Assembly: GCA_903994365.1 (NCBI GenBank) | Contig: CAJEXL010000011.1 | Span: 1-64,000, forward strand | Length of the DNA: 64,000 nt | Reading direction: 5' to 3' | From: an uncultured Chlorobiaceae bacterium | GTDB taxonomy: Bacteria; Bacteroidota; Chlorobiia; Chlorobiales; Chlorobiaceae | Shown: one piece after another, positions 26,732-34,891 of the stretch | Layout: every line of letters begins with the position of its first letter | How positions within the stretch are numbered: the first letter of the stretch is position 1 | Program-made: the position numbers and the translations under genes | The notes under the pieces: model-generated | What the model saw: only the letters and a program-made list of their open reading frames with translations | The model's database searches: none | What the model was told of the DNA's origin: nothing

Positions 26732-27160
26732 ATGATGAGCTTTAATAGTTTGGTGACATTGTTTAACAGTGTTTTTCACTTCGGTTTTATTGCAGATGTC
26801 CTGAGCGTGATCGGTACTGTTTTTGCCGGTTTTGGGTGGTGGCAGGCAAAGATTAACAGCAAGCAAATGACGAAGGAAAAAGAGCGGATGAGCAGTCCGA
26901 TTGAGGTGATTCTTGAGGACAAGAATTCGAAGCGCAAAATTGCATTGCCAGTGCTGCTTCGCCGGTATGAACTGACTCGCTCAGAGCTGCTTGGTTGTAT
27001 TGGCATGATTCCTCGAAAGGACAGTAGTAAATTTTTTGTGTTGAAATATCTGAGTTCATCCTCATTTTTTAAAGAGCTGAACCGGATTCAGGCAGCAGAT
27101 CAAGAAGAAAAGCTCATTATTTATTGTACTCCTGAAGAAATTGCGCAGTTTGACGTATAG
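26732..27160 (+). CDS. small membrane protein of unknown function in the CRISPR locus
   Basis: A 142-residue protein I do not recognise. Residues about 14-35 (FHFGFIADVLSVIGTVFAGF and two Trp) form one transmembrane helix. A basic-acidic linker follows and then a soluble domain of about 90 residues with strands VILED and KIALPVLL, helix-forming RYELTRSELLGCIG, FFVLKYLS and LIIYCTPEEI. It starts 25 bases after cas2 and heads a run of three small genes before cmr2, all on the plus strand. The layout (N-terminal membrane helix plus a small cytoplasmic domain) is that of several type III membrane effectors such as Csx23, but I see no sequence match. The role is inferred from position only. Confidence 0.65.
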   Translation: MMSFNSLVTLFNSVFHFGFIADVLSVIGTVFAGFGWWQAKINSKQMTKEKERMSSPIEVILEDKNSKRKIALPVLLRRYELTRSELLGCIGMIPRKDSSKFFVLKYLSSSSFFKELNRIQAADQEEKLIIYCTPEEIAQFDV

Positions 27161-27317
27161 TATGAAGTGTTGGGTGATCTCTGAAAATCCGTATATTTAC
27201 GTTTTTTTACAGGTACGATCAGTTTCTTGATGGATATTAGTTGCGAATTCAGTACTATTGTCAGTAGCTGTAACAAAAGAAAACAACGTTCTTGTTTGTA
27301 TCATGAAAGGAAAAACG

Positions 27318-27518
27318 ATGCCCGTTTGGGTAAAGAAGGTCGCAAACATAGTTTCTATTTTTCAGATTCCCCATGTTCCGCAGTATGGAGAGGCTCAGAA
27401 AGCAAGGTTCCGTAAAGAGGTGGTAAGGCAGACATCGAACGGCAATGTGCTTTTGCAGCTTGGACATTACCTTACTGAAGAGGAGATTGACCGGATGAAA
27501 AAAGACCTTGCCATATAA
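27318..27518 (+). CDS. small hypothetical protein (66 aa)
   Basis: A 66-residue basic protein starting MPVWVKKVANIVSIFQIP and ending LLQLGHYLTEEEIDRMKKDL. A good ribosome site (AAAGGA) sits 7 bases upstream of the ATG at 27318, which is why I prefer it to the upstream ATGs at 27258 and 27303. I know no family for it. The C-terminal helix (TEEEIDRMKKDLAI) and a short beta stretch (NVLLQLGHYL) could form a compact domain or an antitoxin-like partner. It sits 15 bases before the next gene and probably shares its transcript. Confidence 0.55.
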   Translation: MPVWVKKVANIVSIFQIPHVPQYGEAQKARFRKEVVRQTSNGNVLLQLGHYLTEEEIDRMKKDLAI

Positions 27519-27533
27519 AGCAGTTTTTCGCCT

Positions 27534-28127
27534 ATGCCTCTTTCTGATGACAAATCTTTTTCCCTCCTCAAACAGTCAGAGTTTCACCTCTGGTTTCAAA
27601 AAGCTGAAAAAGCAGTAAAAGAAGTTGAATACATTCACCTTGAGTTGACTGTGCCAGCAGTTAATGAATTGCGGTATGCCGGTTATCATGTATCCAACTA
27701 TCTTGAGAATACAGAACTCACTGATGAACTGAACCGCGCAGTAGGTCATTGCAAGCGGGCAATCTATGATGCCTATGAAGCCAGTATCCTCTATAATATA
27801 AAGGGGTTCCGAGCTTTTAAGCGTGACTATGCTACCATAGTTATCTCTGAAGTACTTGCCGACTATAACGACCTGCACCACAAAGTTACCGCAATCCTGA
27901 AGTTTGTACAGTCAGTTGATAAAGAGACCAAAGACCAGCATTATGCTGTATGCAAGCAGTATCACCATGAGTTAAAGGATATTATTGAAAAACTTGATTC
28001 TGCCAGAGATGAACTGAATAAAAAGATCAGAATTGAGCGAAACAAGTCTTTTTATGTGATAATTGGTACAGTCGTTGCTGTATTATCAGTAATTATTGCT
28101 TTATTTGCCTATCTTGGTTCTCGCTGA
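27534..28127 (+). CDS. tail-anchored helical membrane protein of unknown function
   Basis: A 197-residue protein I do not recognise. The first 165 residues are nearly all helical, with long amphipathic stretches (HLWFQKAEKAVKEVEYIHLE, LNRAVGHCKRAIYDAYEASI, IIEKLDSARDELNKKIRIE) that suggest a coiled-coil bundle. The last 25 residues (SFYVIIGTVVAVLSVIIALF, then AYLGSR) form one transmembrane helix, so the protein would be tail-anchored with the bundle in the cytoplasm. Placed between cas2 and cmr2 on the same strand, it may be a membrane accessory of the type III system, either effector or sensor. No catalytic motif is visible. Confidence 0.65.
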   Translation: MPLSDDKSFSLLKQSEFHLWFQKAEKAVKEVEYIHLELTVPAVNELRYAGYHVSNYLENTELTDELNRAVGHCKRAIYDAYEASILYNIKGFRAFKRDYATIVISEVLADYNDLHHKVTAILKFVQSVDKETKDQHYAVCKQYHHELKDIIEKLDSARDELNKKIRIERNKSFYVIIGTVVAVLSVIIALFAYLGSR

Positions 28128-28427
28128 TAGATTTTTTCTTGTTCTGATGTGAGCAGATTGGTCAATTTACACCATCCTGCTTTAAGGTAATATTGTTGTT
28201 GAAAAACAACCCATTTTCTGATTTTTTGTTGCTTGGCTGATGAAAAATGAGTACACTGAAACCTTGCATAATGCTTGGATGTGATGACGACCAATTGGCC
28301 ATAACGAATACACTATTCACCTACTGACTTTTCGCAACAAAGCTTTGTCGGGTTGCCGGTATAGCCCCTTCAACGCTCCCGTATGTAGTCGCCTTGCTTT
28401 ACTGAAGTACACCTTAACGCCACCGTT
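28128..28427. other. 300-base gap upstream of cmr2, probable promoter region
   Basis: No gene is recognised on either strand. A small perfect hairpin (GTTGTT, loop GAAA, AACAAC at 28195-28210) is followed by a T-rich stretch and could end the transcript of the upstream membrane-protein genes. The following 200 bases would then hold the promoter of the long cmr operon. I cannot point to convincing -35 and -10 boxes. Confidence 0.4.
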
Positions 28428-30287
28428 ATGCCCAGTACGCAGTACCTTTTTCTTTTCACCATAGGTTCTCCGCAAGCATTCATAGCGCAAGCACGAAAGA
28501 CGCATGACCTGTTTGCTGGCAGCAAGATCATCTCTGATTTGATTGATGCAGCAATGGTAGCTGTTGGCAAAAATAATGTGATTTTTCCCGATGCAAATTC
28601 AGATGCAAAGCCAAATCGTTTTTTTGCCAAAATCCCCACGGATATCATTCCTGACGGTAATATAAATGCATTTTGTGAGTCAATTGAAACCGCAACTCGC
28701 AAAGCATGGATTCTTATTGTCTTGGAAGCATATCAAAATGCAAAACTTACCAATGGACAGGCTGTCATTGACAAAAGCCTGCTTGATATGCTGCCAATTG
28801 AAAGCTGTCAAGACGTATTAGCTCGTATATCTAAAATAGCAGAAAAGCAGCTCATTGTATTTCCCGACATCTTTTGGGTAGCACTTCCCTTTAATAATGA
28901 TTATAAAGCCAAACATGACAAATTAAACACTCTTTTAGGTGGAATAAAAAATACCCGAAAATTTTGCCAATTATATGAACCTGCCGGACGTAAATGTTTA
29001 TTGGATGGTGAACGTAATGCTCTTTTTTACAGGGCTAATGACAATGGTAACAAGCCAGCATTTATGGATTGGGATAAAGACGGATACTGTAATAGACAAA
29101 TTCATGAAATTAAAGATTTAGAGGCGTTTAAGTTGAACCCTAAAGAGGCTTTGAGCGCAGTATCCCTGGTAAAGCGGTTTTATAAGAGCAAAGAGTATTC
29201 AGGAGAAAATGCTTTTCCTTCGACAGCCGAAATTGCACTCATGAATATTCCGAAAAGTACATTAGAAAGCGAATATCATAAATACATTGAGGGTGAAGTT
29301 GATTATCAGTTGTTCTACGAAGAGAATCTGAATGAAATAAATCTCAGGAAAAAAGATGTCAGGATAAAGAATGGGTATAATTTAGAAGACATACGGAAAG
29401 CATTTAATAGTATATCCGATAACATACCAAAACAGAAGCGATCAAAATACTATGCAATTGTTATTTTCGATGGTGATAGTTTCGGTAAACTTTGGTCAGG
29501 AGAAGGTCTAGAAGATGATCAGCAACTGGAACGATTCCAGATTGAATTAGCCAGGAACCTTCACATATTTGCTCAAAAGACTAAAACAATACTAAAATCG
29601 CCTAAAGGAATAACTGTTTATGCTGGTGGTGATGACTTTTTGGGCTTTGTCAATTTGAAGCACCTCTTCAAGGTTATGAGCGAGCTTCGTGTTGCCTATA
29701 CTGATTTAATTGCAACGCCGATTAAAAAAGAGTTTAAAGATAGTTTTACTCGTTCGATTACTTTCACGGCCGGTGTGGCAATAGCTCATTACAAAGAACC
29801 GCTTTCTGTAGTGTTGGGAGAGGCTCGCGCAGCCGAAAAAGCTGCTAAAAAAGCATTTGAAAATGATGACAAAGACGCTTTTTCTCTTTCTGTTTTAAAG
29901 CATTCCGGGGAGTCCCTCCGCTGCTTTTACAAATGGAAATACAATGACCTTCCATTGACAGATGTACTTGGGAGGGTGGTTACAAAGCTTCAGGATGCTG
30001 ACAACGGTTTTTCCAACACCTTCATCAAAAATATTGATCAGGAATTCAGACCATTGATGAATGAAAACGGCAAATATTCTGGAGGTACACTACATCTTTT
30101 GAGTGAGTTAAATCGCTTGATCACTCGATCATCCAAAAAAGGAAAAGACAACCCGAAAATCGGGGAATTACAGGGGTGTATCAAGCATATCTATGACAGC
30201 AATTGCCATTACAACAAATCGTTAGAGAATTTTCTTGTTTCGCTTCATATCTGTGATTTTATAAAACGAAAGACTTCCGATGACTAA
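28428..30287 (+). CDS. cmr2: Cmr2 (Cas10), cyclase-competent, without HD domain
   Basis: A 619-residue large subunit of the type III-B complex. It starts directly with the palm-linked region (LFTIGSPQAFIAQARKTHDL, then FAGSKIISDLID); the N-terminal HD nuclease domain found in many Cas10 proteins is absent. The first palm block is YAIVIFDGDSFGKLW near residue 345, and the cyclase motif GGDD is intact at residues 400-403 (TVYAGGDDFLGFV). The protein should therefore make cyclic oligoadenylate when target RNA is bound, but should not cut DNA through an HD site. This fits the presence of a CARF effector and a Csx15-like protein. It overlaps cmr3 by eight bases. Confidence 0.96.
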   Translation: MPSTQYLFLFTIGSPQAFIAQARKTHDLFAGSKIISDLIDAAMVAVGKNNVIFPDANSDAKPNRFFAKIPTDIIPDGNINAFCESIETATRKAWILIVLEAYQNAKLTNGQAVIDKSLLDMLPIESCQDVLARISKIAEKQLIVFPDIFWVALPFNNDYKAKHDKLNTLLGGIKNTRKFCQLYEPAGRKCLLDGERNALFYRANDNGNKPAFMDWDKDGYCNRQIHEIKDLEAFKLNPKEALSAVSLVKRFYKSKEYSGENAFPSTAEIALMNIPKSTLESEYHKYIEGEVDYQLFYEENLNEINLRKKDVRIKNGYNLEDIRKAFNSISDNIPKQKRSKYYAIVIFDGDSFGKLWSGEGLEDDQQLERFQIELARNLHIFAQKTKTILKSPKGITVYAGGDDFLGFVNLKHLFKVMSELRVAYTDLIATPIKKEFKDSFTRSITFTAGVAIAHYKEPLSVVLGEARAAEKAAKKAFENDDKDAFSLSVLKHSGESLRCFYKWKYNDLPLTDVLGRVVTKLQDADNGFSNTFIKNIDQEFRPLMNENGKYSGGTLHLLSELNRLITRSSKKGKDNPKIGELQGCIKHIYDSNCHYNKSLENFLVSLHICDFIKRKTSDD

Positions 30288-31368
30288 AACGATTGAGCTT
30301 GAGGCTTTGGATACCCTTTTTTTTCGTGATGGAAAGCCTTTCACAATGGGTGAAGATACTTGGGCAGAAGGCATATTTCCGCCCCGGCCATCCGTAATTT
30401 ATGGTGCCCTGCGAACGGCTTATTTTTCTGAAGATATCGAGCGATTTAAAACAATCAAGACAAAGGATGATTCGTCACTTTTGAAAATAACGTCCTATTG
30501 CTACAAATATGGAAGCCGTATTTACTTTCCAATGCCCTTGGATTTGATTGAAGTAGTCCACCCGACAAATAAAGGACCACGAAAAGAACTGCGTCATCTT
30601 AAGCTTAACATTCATGATAAAGAGAACTTTGCTTCCAGTGTACCAACATCACATTTTCTGGAATCTGATACCAATAATTATGATGTGGTTGAGAATGGGA
30701 TAATTAATTCACTTGATTTAGCTAATTATTTGGCTGTAAATATGTCATCTGCTGATTATCATAGTTTGAATGATTTTACATTTTTAGAGCCGAAAGTCGG
30801 TATAGGAATGAACAATGATACCCGCACCGCTAATGATGGGCAGCTTTATCGTGTAGGTATGCAACGTCTGGATCAATTATCCTTTGCTGTCGGTTTTGAG
30901 TTTGAGCAACTCGATAGCATTCCGGCAATGATACGTTTGGGTGGAGAAGGAAAAGCTGTTCAGTGCCAAAGTATAGAGAGTAAGAAGGTTCTTCAAAAAA
31001 TATGTATTCAAATGCCTTCGACGTTGGGTAAACGTTTCAAGCTCTATCTTGCAACACCAGCCTTGTTTACTGATGGCTGGAAACCGTCATGGATGACCAC
31101 AGACTATTCCGAGCACAAAGGCATAAAAATTCGACTGCTTGCTGCTGCTGTAGGCAAGGCTGTTCCTGTCGGCGGATTTGACATACAAAAAAAGGAGCCA
31201 AAAGCAATGCGGAAAGCAGTTCCTGCCGGAAGTGTGTACTATCTGGAGCTGGAAAACGAAACCGATAATACACGATTAGAGCAGTTGTTTCATCAGAAAT
31301 CTATTTCAGATATTGCAGATAGTCAACTTCAAGGTTTTGGAATCACATTTGTAGGAGGAGTTTCATGA
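30280..31368 (+). CDS. cmr3: Cmr3, crRNA 5'-handle-binding subunit
   Basis: A 362-residue RAMP protein. The start is typical: IELEALDTLFFRDGKPFTMG, then FPPRPSVIYGALRTAYF, which forms the RRM-like fold that contacts the crRNA 5' handle and Cmr2. The end carries a glycine-rich loop (LQGFGITFVGGVS). It sits second in the operon, overlapping cmr2 by eight bases and the CARF gene by four (ATGA). Full length, with no lesion. Confidence 0.95.
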   Translation: MTKTIELEALDTLFFRDGKPFTMGEDTWAEGIFPPRPSVIYGALRTAYFSEDIERFKTIKTKDDSSLLKITSYCYKYGSRIYFPMPLDLIEVVHPTNKGPRKELRHLKLNIHDKENFASSVPTSHFLESDTNNYDVVENGIINSLDLANYLAVNMSSADYHSLNDFTFLEPKVGIGMNNDTRTANDGQLYRVGMQRLDQLSFAVGFEFEQLDSIPAMIRLGGEGKAVQCQSIESKKVLQKICIQMPSTLGKRFKLYLATPALFTDGWKPSWMTTDYSEHKGIKIRLLAAAVGKAVPVGGFDIQKKEPKAMRKAVPAGSVYYLELENETDNTRLEQLFHQKSISDIADSQLQGFGITFVGGVS

Positions 31369-32735
31369 AAGTTATTACCACTGTCGGGACATCAATCTTT
31401 GAAAACTATCAGAAAGAAACGAGTGAAAACCTGCCACATTACGAAATGCTTGAAAATTCATCTTATGGCGATTGGGAAAAACTTGAGTTTTATAGAGTTG
31501 AATTAGCAGATAATGATAACGACAATGATAATGAAAATAAGTTCTTGAGATGGATCGGCAATAATTTTAAAAAATCCAGTGCGGAAATTTCCAGCCTGTT
31601 AGCTATTCAAAACGAAATTTCAGACTCATTGGAAGTTTATTTGATTGCTACTGAAACTATACTCTCACGCATTGCTGCTGAAATCATTCAAAAAAAACTG
31701 AACGGATACAACGTACAAGGCGGAAAAACGATTAATGTCTTCTTTGATGCGGATAAAGAAGCTCCTGAGTGTGACGTCATACAAGGACTGGATGTGAAAA
31801 ACGGAGATGACTTCCTTAAAAAAGGACTACCGAATTTAATTGAACGGCTAAAAGAAATTGGCATAAATAAAGAAAAAATAATCCTGAACATCACTGGTGG
31901 ATACAAAGGTGTGATTCCTTATTTAACTGTATTAGGACAGATTTGCGATGATACTGACGTGATATATCTCTATGAAAAGACTCAAAAGGTCATCTTGATT
32001 CCTAAATTACCTATAAATTTTAATTGGGTAGTGCAGGAGAAATTCTTTTCATTATGCATGATAAAGAACATTGAGAAATCTGAAGGTTCCACTCAGATTA
32101 GTAATAATGAAGAAATTGATTCGGATTTGTCTTTGCTATTCGAAAGAACGCCTAATAAACTCTCACTGTCTGCACTTGGTAAAATATTAATAAACACTTT
32201 AAGTATCGATGAAATAGAATCAAGACATGTTTTAGGTTTTTTAATGGAATACCGTTTTGTTAAGCATTTTAATAATTATGTACATCAAGATAGTTCAGGT
32301 GATAAATATCCTGTTGTCAAAACGCCAAACAGAAATTCTGTATACAATTCATGTGAACTTGATTTAATCCTTCGGCAGAATGATCAGTCCTGTGAGAAAT
32401 TTATAGCCATTGAAGTGAAAAGCTTTTTAAGTAAAAATAAACTTGAAAAGCAAGTGCTCGATCAAATAAATGGTTTTAATGAAAAGTCTCTATGTCCTAC
32501 GGAATATCATGTTGTCATATACAGTTTTATCAAGATTAACAGAAATGATTTAATTAAGTGGTTTAACGGTAAAATAGTGCCAATTATCAATACTATTGAG
32601 AACTGTAAACCCCGTTTAGGATATTTATATGTCGATTGGAATACGCATGACACAGATGAAAAGGGTAAAATACAAAATCCTTACAAAGGCTATCTAAGTG
32701 CCGATAAAGAATTGAATATAGAATACTTCATTTAA
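31365..32735 (+). CDS. CARF-domain effector with C-terminal PD-(D/E)XK nuclease
   Basis: A 456-residue protein between cmr3 and cmr4. Residues 1 to about 220 form a CARF domain of the APE2256/Sso1393 type: an opening KVITTVGTSIFENY (ligand-loop Gly-Thr-Ser), LIATETILSRIAAEII and the signature ILNITGGYKGVIPYLTVLGQ near residue 172. The C-terminal part contains CELDLILRQ near residue 330 and EKFIAIEVKSFLSK near residue 350, matching the D and E-x-K core of PD-(D/E)XK nucleases. Cyclic oligoadenylate made by Cmr2 would bind the CARF dimer and switch on the nuclease, cutting DNA, RNA or both. It differs in domain type from Csm6/Csx1, which use HEPN, and resembles Card1/Can2 in plan only. Confidence 0.88.
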   Translation: MKVITTVGTSIFENYQKETSENLPHYEMLENSSYGDWEKLEFYRVELADNDNDNDNENKFLRWIGNNFKKSSAEISSLLAIQNEISDSLEVYLIATETILSRIAAEIIQKKLNGYNVQGGKTINVFFDADKEAPECDVIQGLDVKNGDDFLKKGLPNLIERLKEIGINKEKIILNITGGYKGVIPYLTVLGQICDDTDVIYLYEKTQKVILIPKLPINFNWVVQEKFFSLCMIKNIEKSEGSTQISNNEEIDSDLSLLFERTPNKLSLSALGKILINTLSIDEIESRHVLGFLMEYRFVKHFNNYVHQDSSGDKYPVVKTPNRNSVYNSCELDLILRQNDQSCEKFIAIEVKSFLSKNKLEKQVLDQINGFNEKSLCPTEYHVVIYSFIKINRNDLIKWFNGKIVPIINTIENCKPRLGYLYVDWNTHDTDEKGKIQNPYKGYLSADKELNIEYFI

Positions 32736-32746
32736 ATGCTGGACTT

Positions 32747-33817
32747 ATGTACAAAAAAACAACCCCTCTTTTTCTCGTGTGTGAAACTCCACTCCATGCA
32801 GGAAGTGGTGACAGCCTTGGAGTAGTTGATTTGCCTATCCAGCGTGAACGACATACATCTTTTCCGAAAATCGAAGGTTCCAGTCTGAAAGGAGCGATTC
32901 GGCAGGCATTAGAAGGTCAAAATCCAGAGTGTACTTCTGATGCATCTGAATATCAAAAAGCTCTTGAATTAGCTTTTGGTCCAGAAAATGCTGGAGATAA
33001 GGGATATGCTGGTGCAATGGGTTTTACTGATGCACGATTACTGCTTTTCCCTGTCAAATCCATGAAAGGAGTATTTGCCTGGGTAACCTGCCCGAAAGTT
33101 TTGCAACAGTTTCACCGGGATATGCTGCTCACTGAATTCAAAGATCGTGATGAAATCGTCTATTCGTTGGCTGTGGAGGCATTATCAACTCCTGCGAAGT
33201 GCACAGAGGGTGTGTCAGAAAGCTGCAACTTATTCTTGAAATACGACTCGAATAAAATCGTTCTTGAAGAATATACTTTTGAAATTGAGAATAAGGAGAG
33301 CCCAGAATTAATGCACTTATTGAAATTTCTTGCTGAACAATTATTTCCTGTGCCAAGAGGTGAAGGCGAACCTGACAGTTATGCATTCTGGAGAAGTAAA
33401 CTGATGACTGACGTTGTGGTGCTACCAGACGAAGACTTTACTGATTTTGTCAATCTTTCAACGGAAGTGATCACCCGAACCAAGATCGATAACGAAACCG
33501 GTACGGTAGCGAAGGGACAACTTTTTACCGAAGAGTATCTACCGTCAGAGAGCGTTATGTATTCACTTGTGCTTGCAAGTCCGATTTTCAAGAAAAATGA
33601 TGCGGATAAAGGAATTTTCAACATGAGCTATGACAGCCCTTGTTTCACAGGCTGTGAAAATGAGGAAAGCAAGGTGATGGAGTTTTTCAGGAAAGCCTTG
33701 CCGAAAGTGATTCAAATCGGCGGTAACGCAACACTTGGAAAGGGTTTGGTGAGAGCGAAAATGTTGTCATTTAGTCCTGTTACAGAAAATGGAGGAGAGG
33801 AAGATGCCGGTGAATAG
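32747..33817 (+). CDS. cmr4: Cmr4, backbone RNase subunit
   Basis: A 356-residue Cas7-group RAMP. The N-terminus (PLFLVCETPLHAGSGDSLGV, then VDLPIQRERHTSFPKI and EGSSLKGAIRQAL) is diagnostic. Asp28 in VVDLPIQRE corresponds to the catalytic aspartate that cuts target RNA at six-base intervals, so target RNA cleavage should work. The C-terminal glycine-rich IQIGGNATLGKGLVRAK is also conserved. Copies of this subunit form the filament along the crRNA. Its 3' end overlaps the cmr5 start by 14 bases. Confidence 0.97.
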   Translation: MYKKTTPLFLVCETPLHAGSGDSLGVVDLPIQRERHTSFPKIEGSSLKGAIRQALEGQNPECTSDASEYQKALELAFGPENAGDKGYAGAMGFTDARLLLFPVKSMKGVFAWVTCPKVLQQFHRDMLLTEFKDRDEIVYSLAVEALSTPAKCTEGVSESCNLFLKYDSNKIVLEEYTFEIENKESPELMHLLKFLAEQLFPVPRGEGEPDSYAFWRSKLMTDVVVLPDEDFTDFVNLSTEVITRTKIDNETGTVAKGQLFTEEYLPSESVMYSLVLASPIFKKNDADKGIFNMSYDSPCFTGCENEESKVMEFFRKALPKVIQIGGNATLGKGLVRAKMLSFSPVTENGGEEDAGE

Positions 33818-34205
33818 AAGGTTAGAACTGAGCAGAAGCAGGGCTGAAACTGCTTTTAAGTATGTTCAGGAAATCAAAAGCAATCACACAGCTATTGAGA
33901 AGAAGTACAAAAGTTTGGTAAGAAAAACCCCAATGAGGATAAAGGTCAATGGTCTCGGGGCTACCCTTGCTTTTGTGTTTTCAAAAAAAAATAAAAACGA
34001 GCATCATCAACAGTTGTACCAGCAATTTAAACGATGGTTGAATGATATTGGTATGATTGATTTAGAAGGAGAGGAGTTTGTCGCCAAGGTGGTAGCTATG
34101 GAAAAAGCAGAATATCGGGTAATAACCAATGAACTGCTTGCTTTTCTTGCATGGCTGAGAAGATTTGTAGATGGGATGATAGAGGGAGAGGAGGATGATG
34201 AATAA
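33804..34205 (+). CDS. cmr5: Cmr5, small subunit
   Basis: A 133-residue, mostly helical protein: RAETAFKYVQEIKSNHTAIE, SLVRKTPMRIKVNGLGATLA and a C-terminal YRVITNELLAFLAWLRRFVD, the usual Cmr5 pattern. Copies line the groove of the Cmr complex and hold target RNA against the crRNA. I choose the ATG at 33804 because a purine-rich ribosome site (GGAGGAGAGG) immediately precedes it; the upstream ATG at 33789 lies at the front of that site. It is followed with a one-base overlap by a second Cmr5-like gene. Confidence 0.92.
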   Translation: MPVNRRLELSRSRAETAFKYVQEIKSNHTAIEKKYKSLVRKTPMRIKVNGLGATLAFVFSKKNKNEHHQQLYQQFKRWLNDIGMIDLEGEEFVAKVVAMEKAEYRVITNELLAFLAWLRRFVDGMIEGEEDDE

Positions 34206-34876
34206 TGAGAAAAGGTATTTTAATAATCAGTCATGAAGACATTGCCGGAGAGATGCATTATTACGGCTATGCTCTTGTTGGAAGGGGAACATTATCTCTG
34301 ACGAATTATAATCTGCAGGATAATTCCCTGAACCAGAAAAACTGTGATGTTGAAGATGACGGAAGGGTTGTTACGAAGCTTGTTGTTGATGGTATTGAAA
34401 TCCCGAGTAAACAAGTGGTGTCACCTCAAGTAGATACTGAAGTAGATATGAGTAATAAACCTTCATATTCAGCAAAGAATGAACGGTTTGGAGTAGATGA
34501 GTTGATGCAATGTACTGAGCCTGAGAGCAAAAGACGGGAAGCATATGCATATTGGCATGCTTGCAAGAGGGTAAGTGAAGGTGTGGAAAAATATTCGGAG
34601 CAGGTTAACATAATTCCCTTGTTGATTAAAAACAATGGTTTAGGTTCAGCGCTCATGTATATGCGCACTCAAAAAAACAGGGGCGCACTCAGTATTATTT
34701 ATAATGATATCTGTGATTGGCTTAGAGTTGACAATAAGCAACTTATCGACCTTGAAGGTCTGGAATTAGCAGAAAAAATAATAGAGGTGCCACAGCACCA
34801 GTATAAAGATATAACAAAAGAGGTGTTGGCATATCTTGCTTTTTTAAAACGATTTGCTAAGGGATTAAGCTCTTGA
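34205..34876 (+). CDS. second Cmr5-like protein with an extra N-terminal domain
   Basis: A 223-residue protein. Residues about 110-223 repeat the Cmr5 pattern (VNIIPLLIKNNGLGSALMYM, then KDITKEVLAYLAFLKRFAKG) and align with the neighbouring Cmr5. Residues 1-60 form a different domain (MRKGILIISHEDIAG, then YNLQDNSLNQKNCDVEDDG) that resembles the N-terminus of the next gene product, Cmr6 (MRKGTFSIISS, then YDLNQSHNNKSCWVEE). The linker between is low in structure. A second small subunit carrying a domain shared with Cmr6 is not a standard part of Cmr complexes that I know. It may replace Cmr5 at one filament position or dock near Cmr6. Confidence 0.8.
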   Translation: MRKGILIISHEDIAGEMHYYGYALVGRGTLSLTNYNLQDNSLNQKNCDVEDDGRVVTKLVVDGIEIPSKQVVSPQVDTEVDMSNKPSYSAKNERFGVDELMQCTEPESKRREAYAYWHACKRVSEGVEKYSEQVNIIPLLIKNNGLGSALMYMRTQKNRGALSIIYNDICDWLRVDNKQLIDLEGLELAEKIIEVPQHQYKDITKEVLAYLAFLKRFAKGLSS

Positions 34877-34891
34877 TAAACATAGGGTAAT

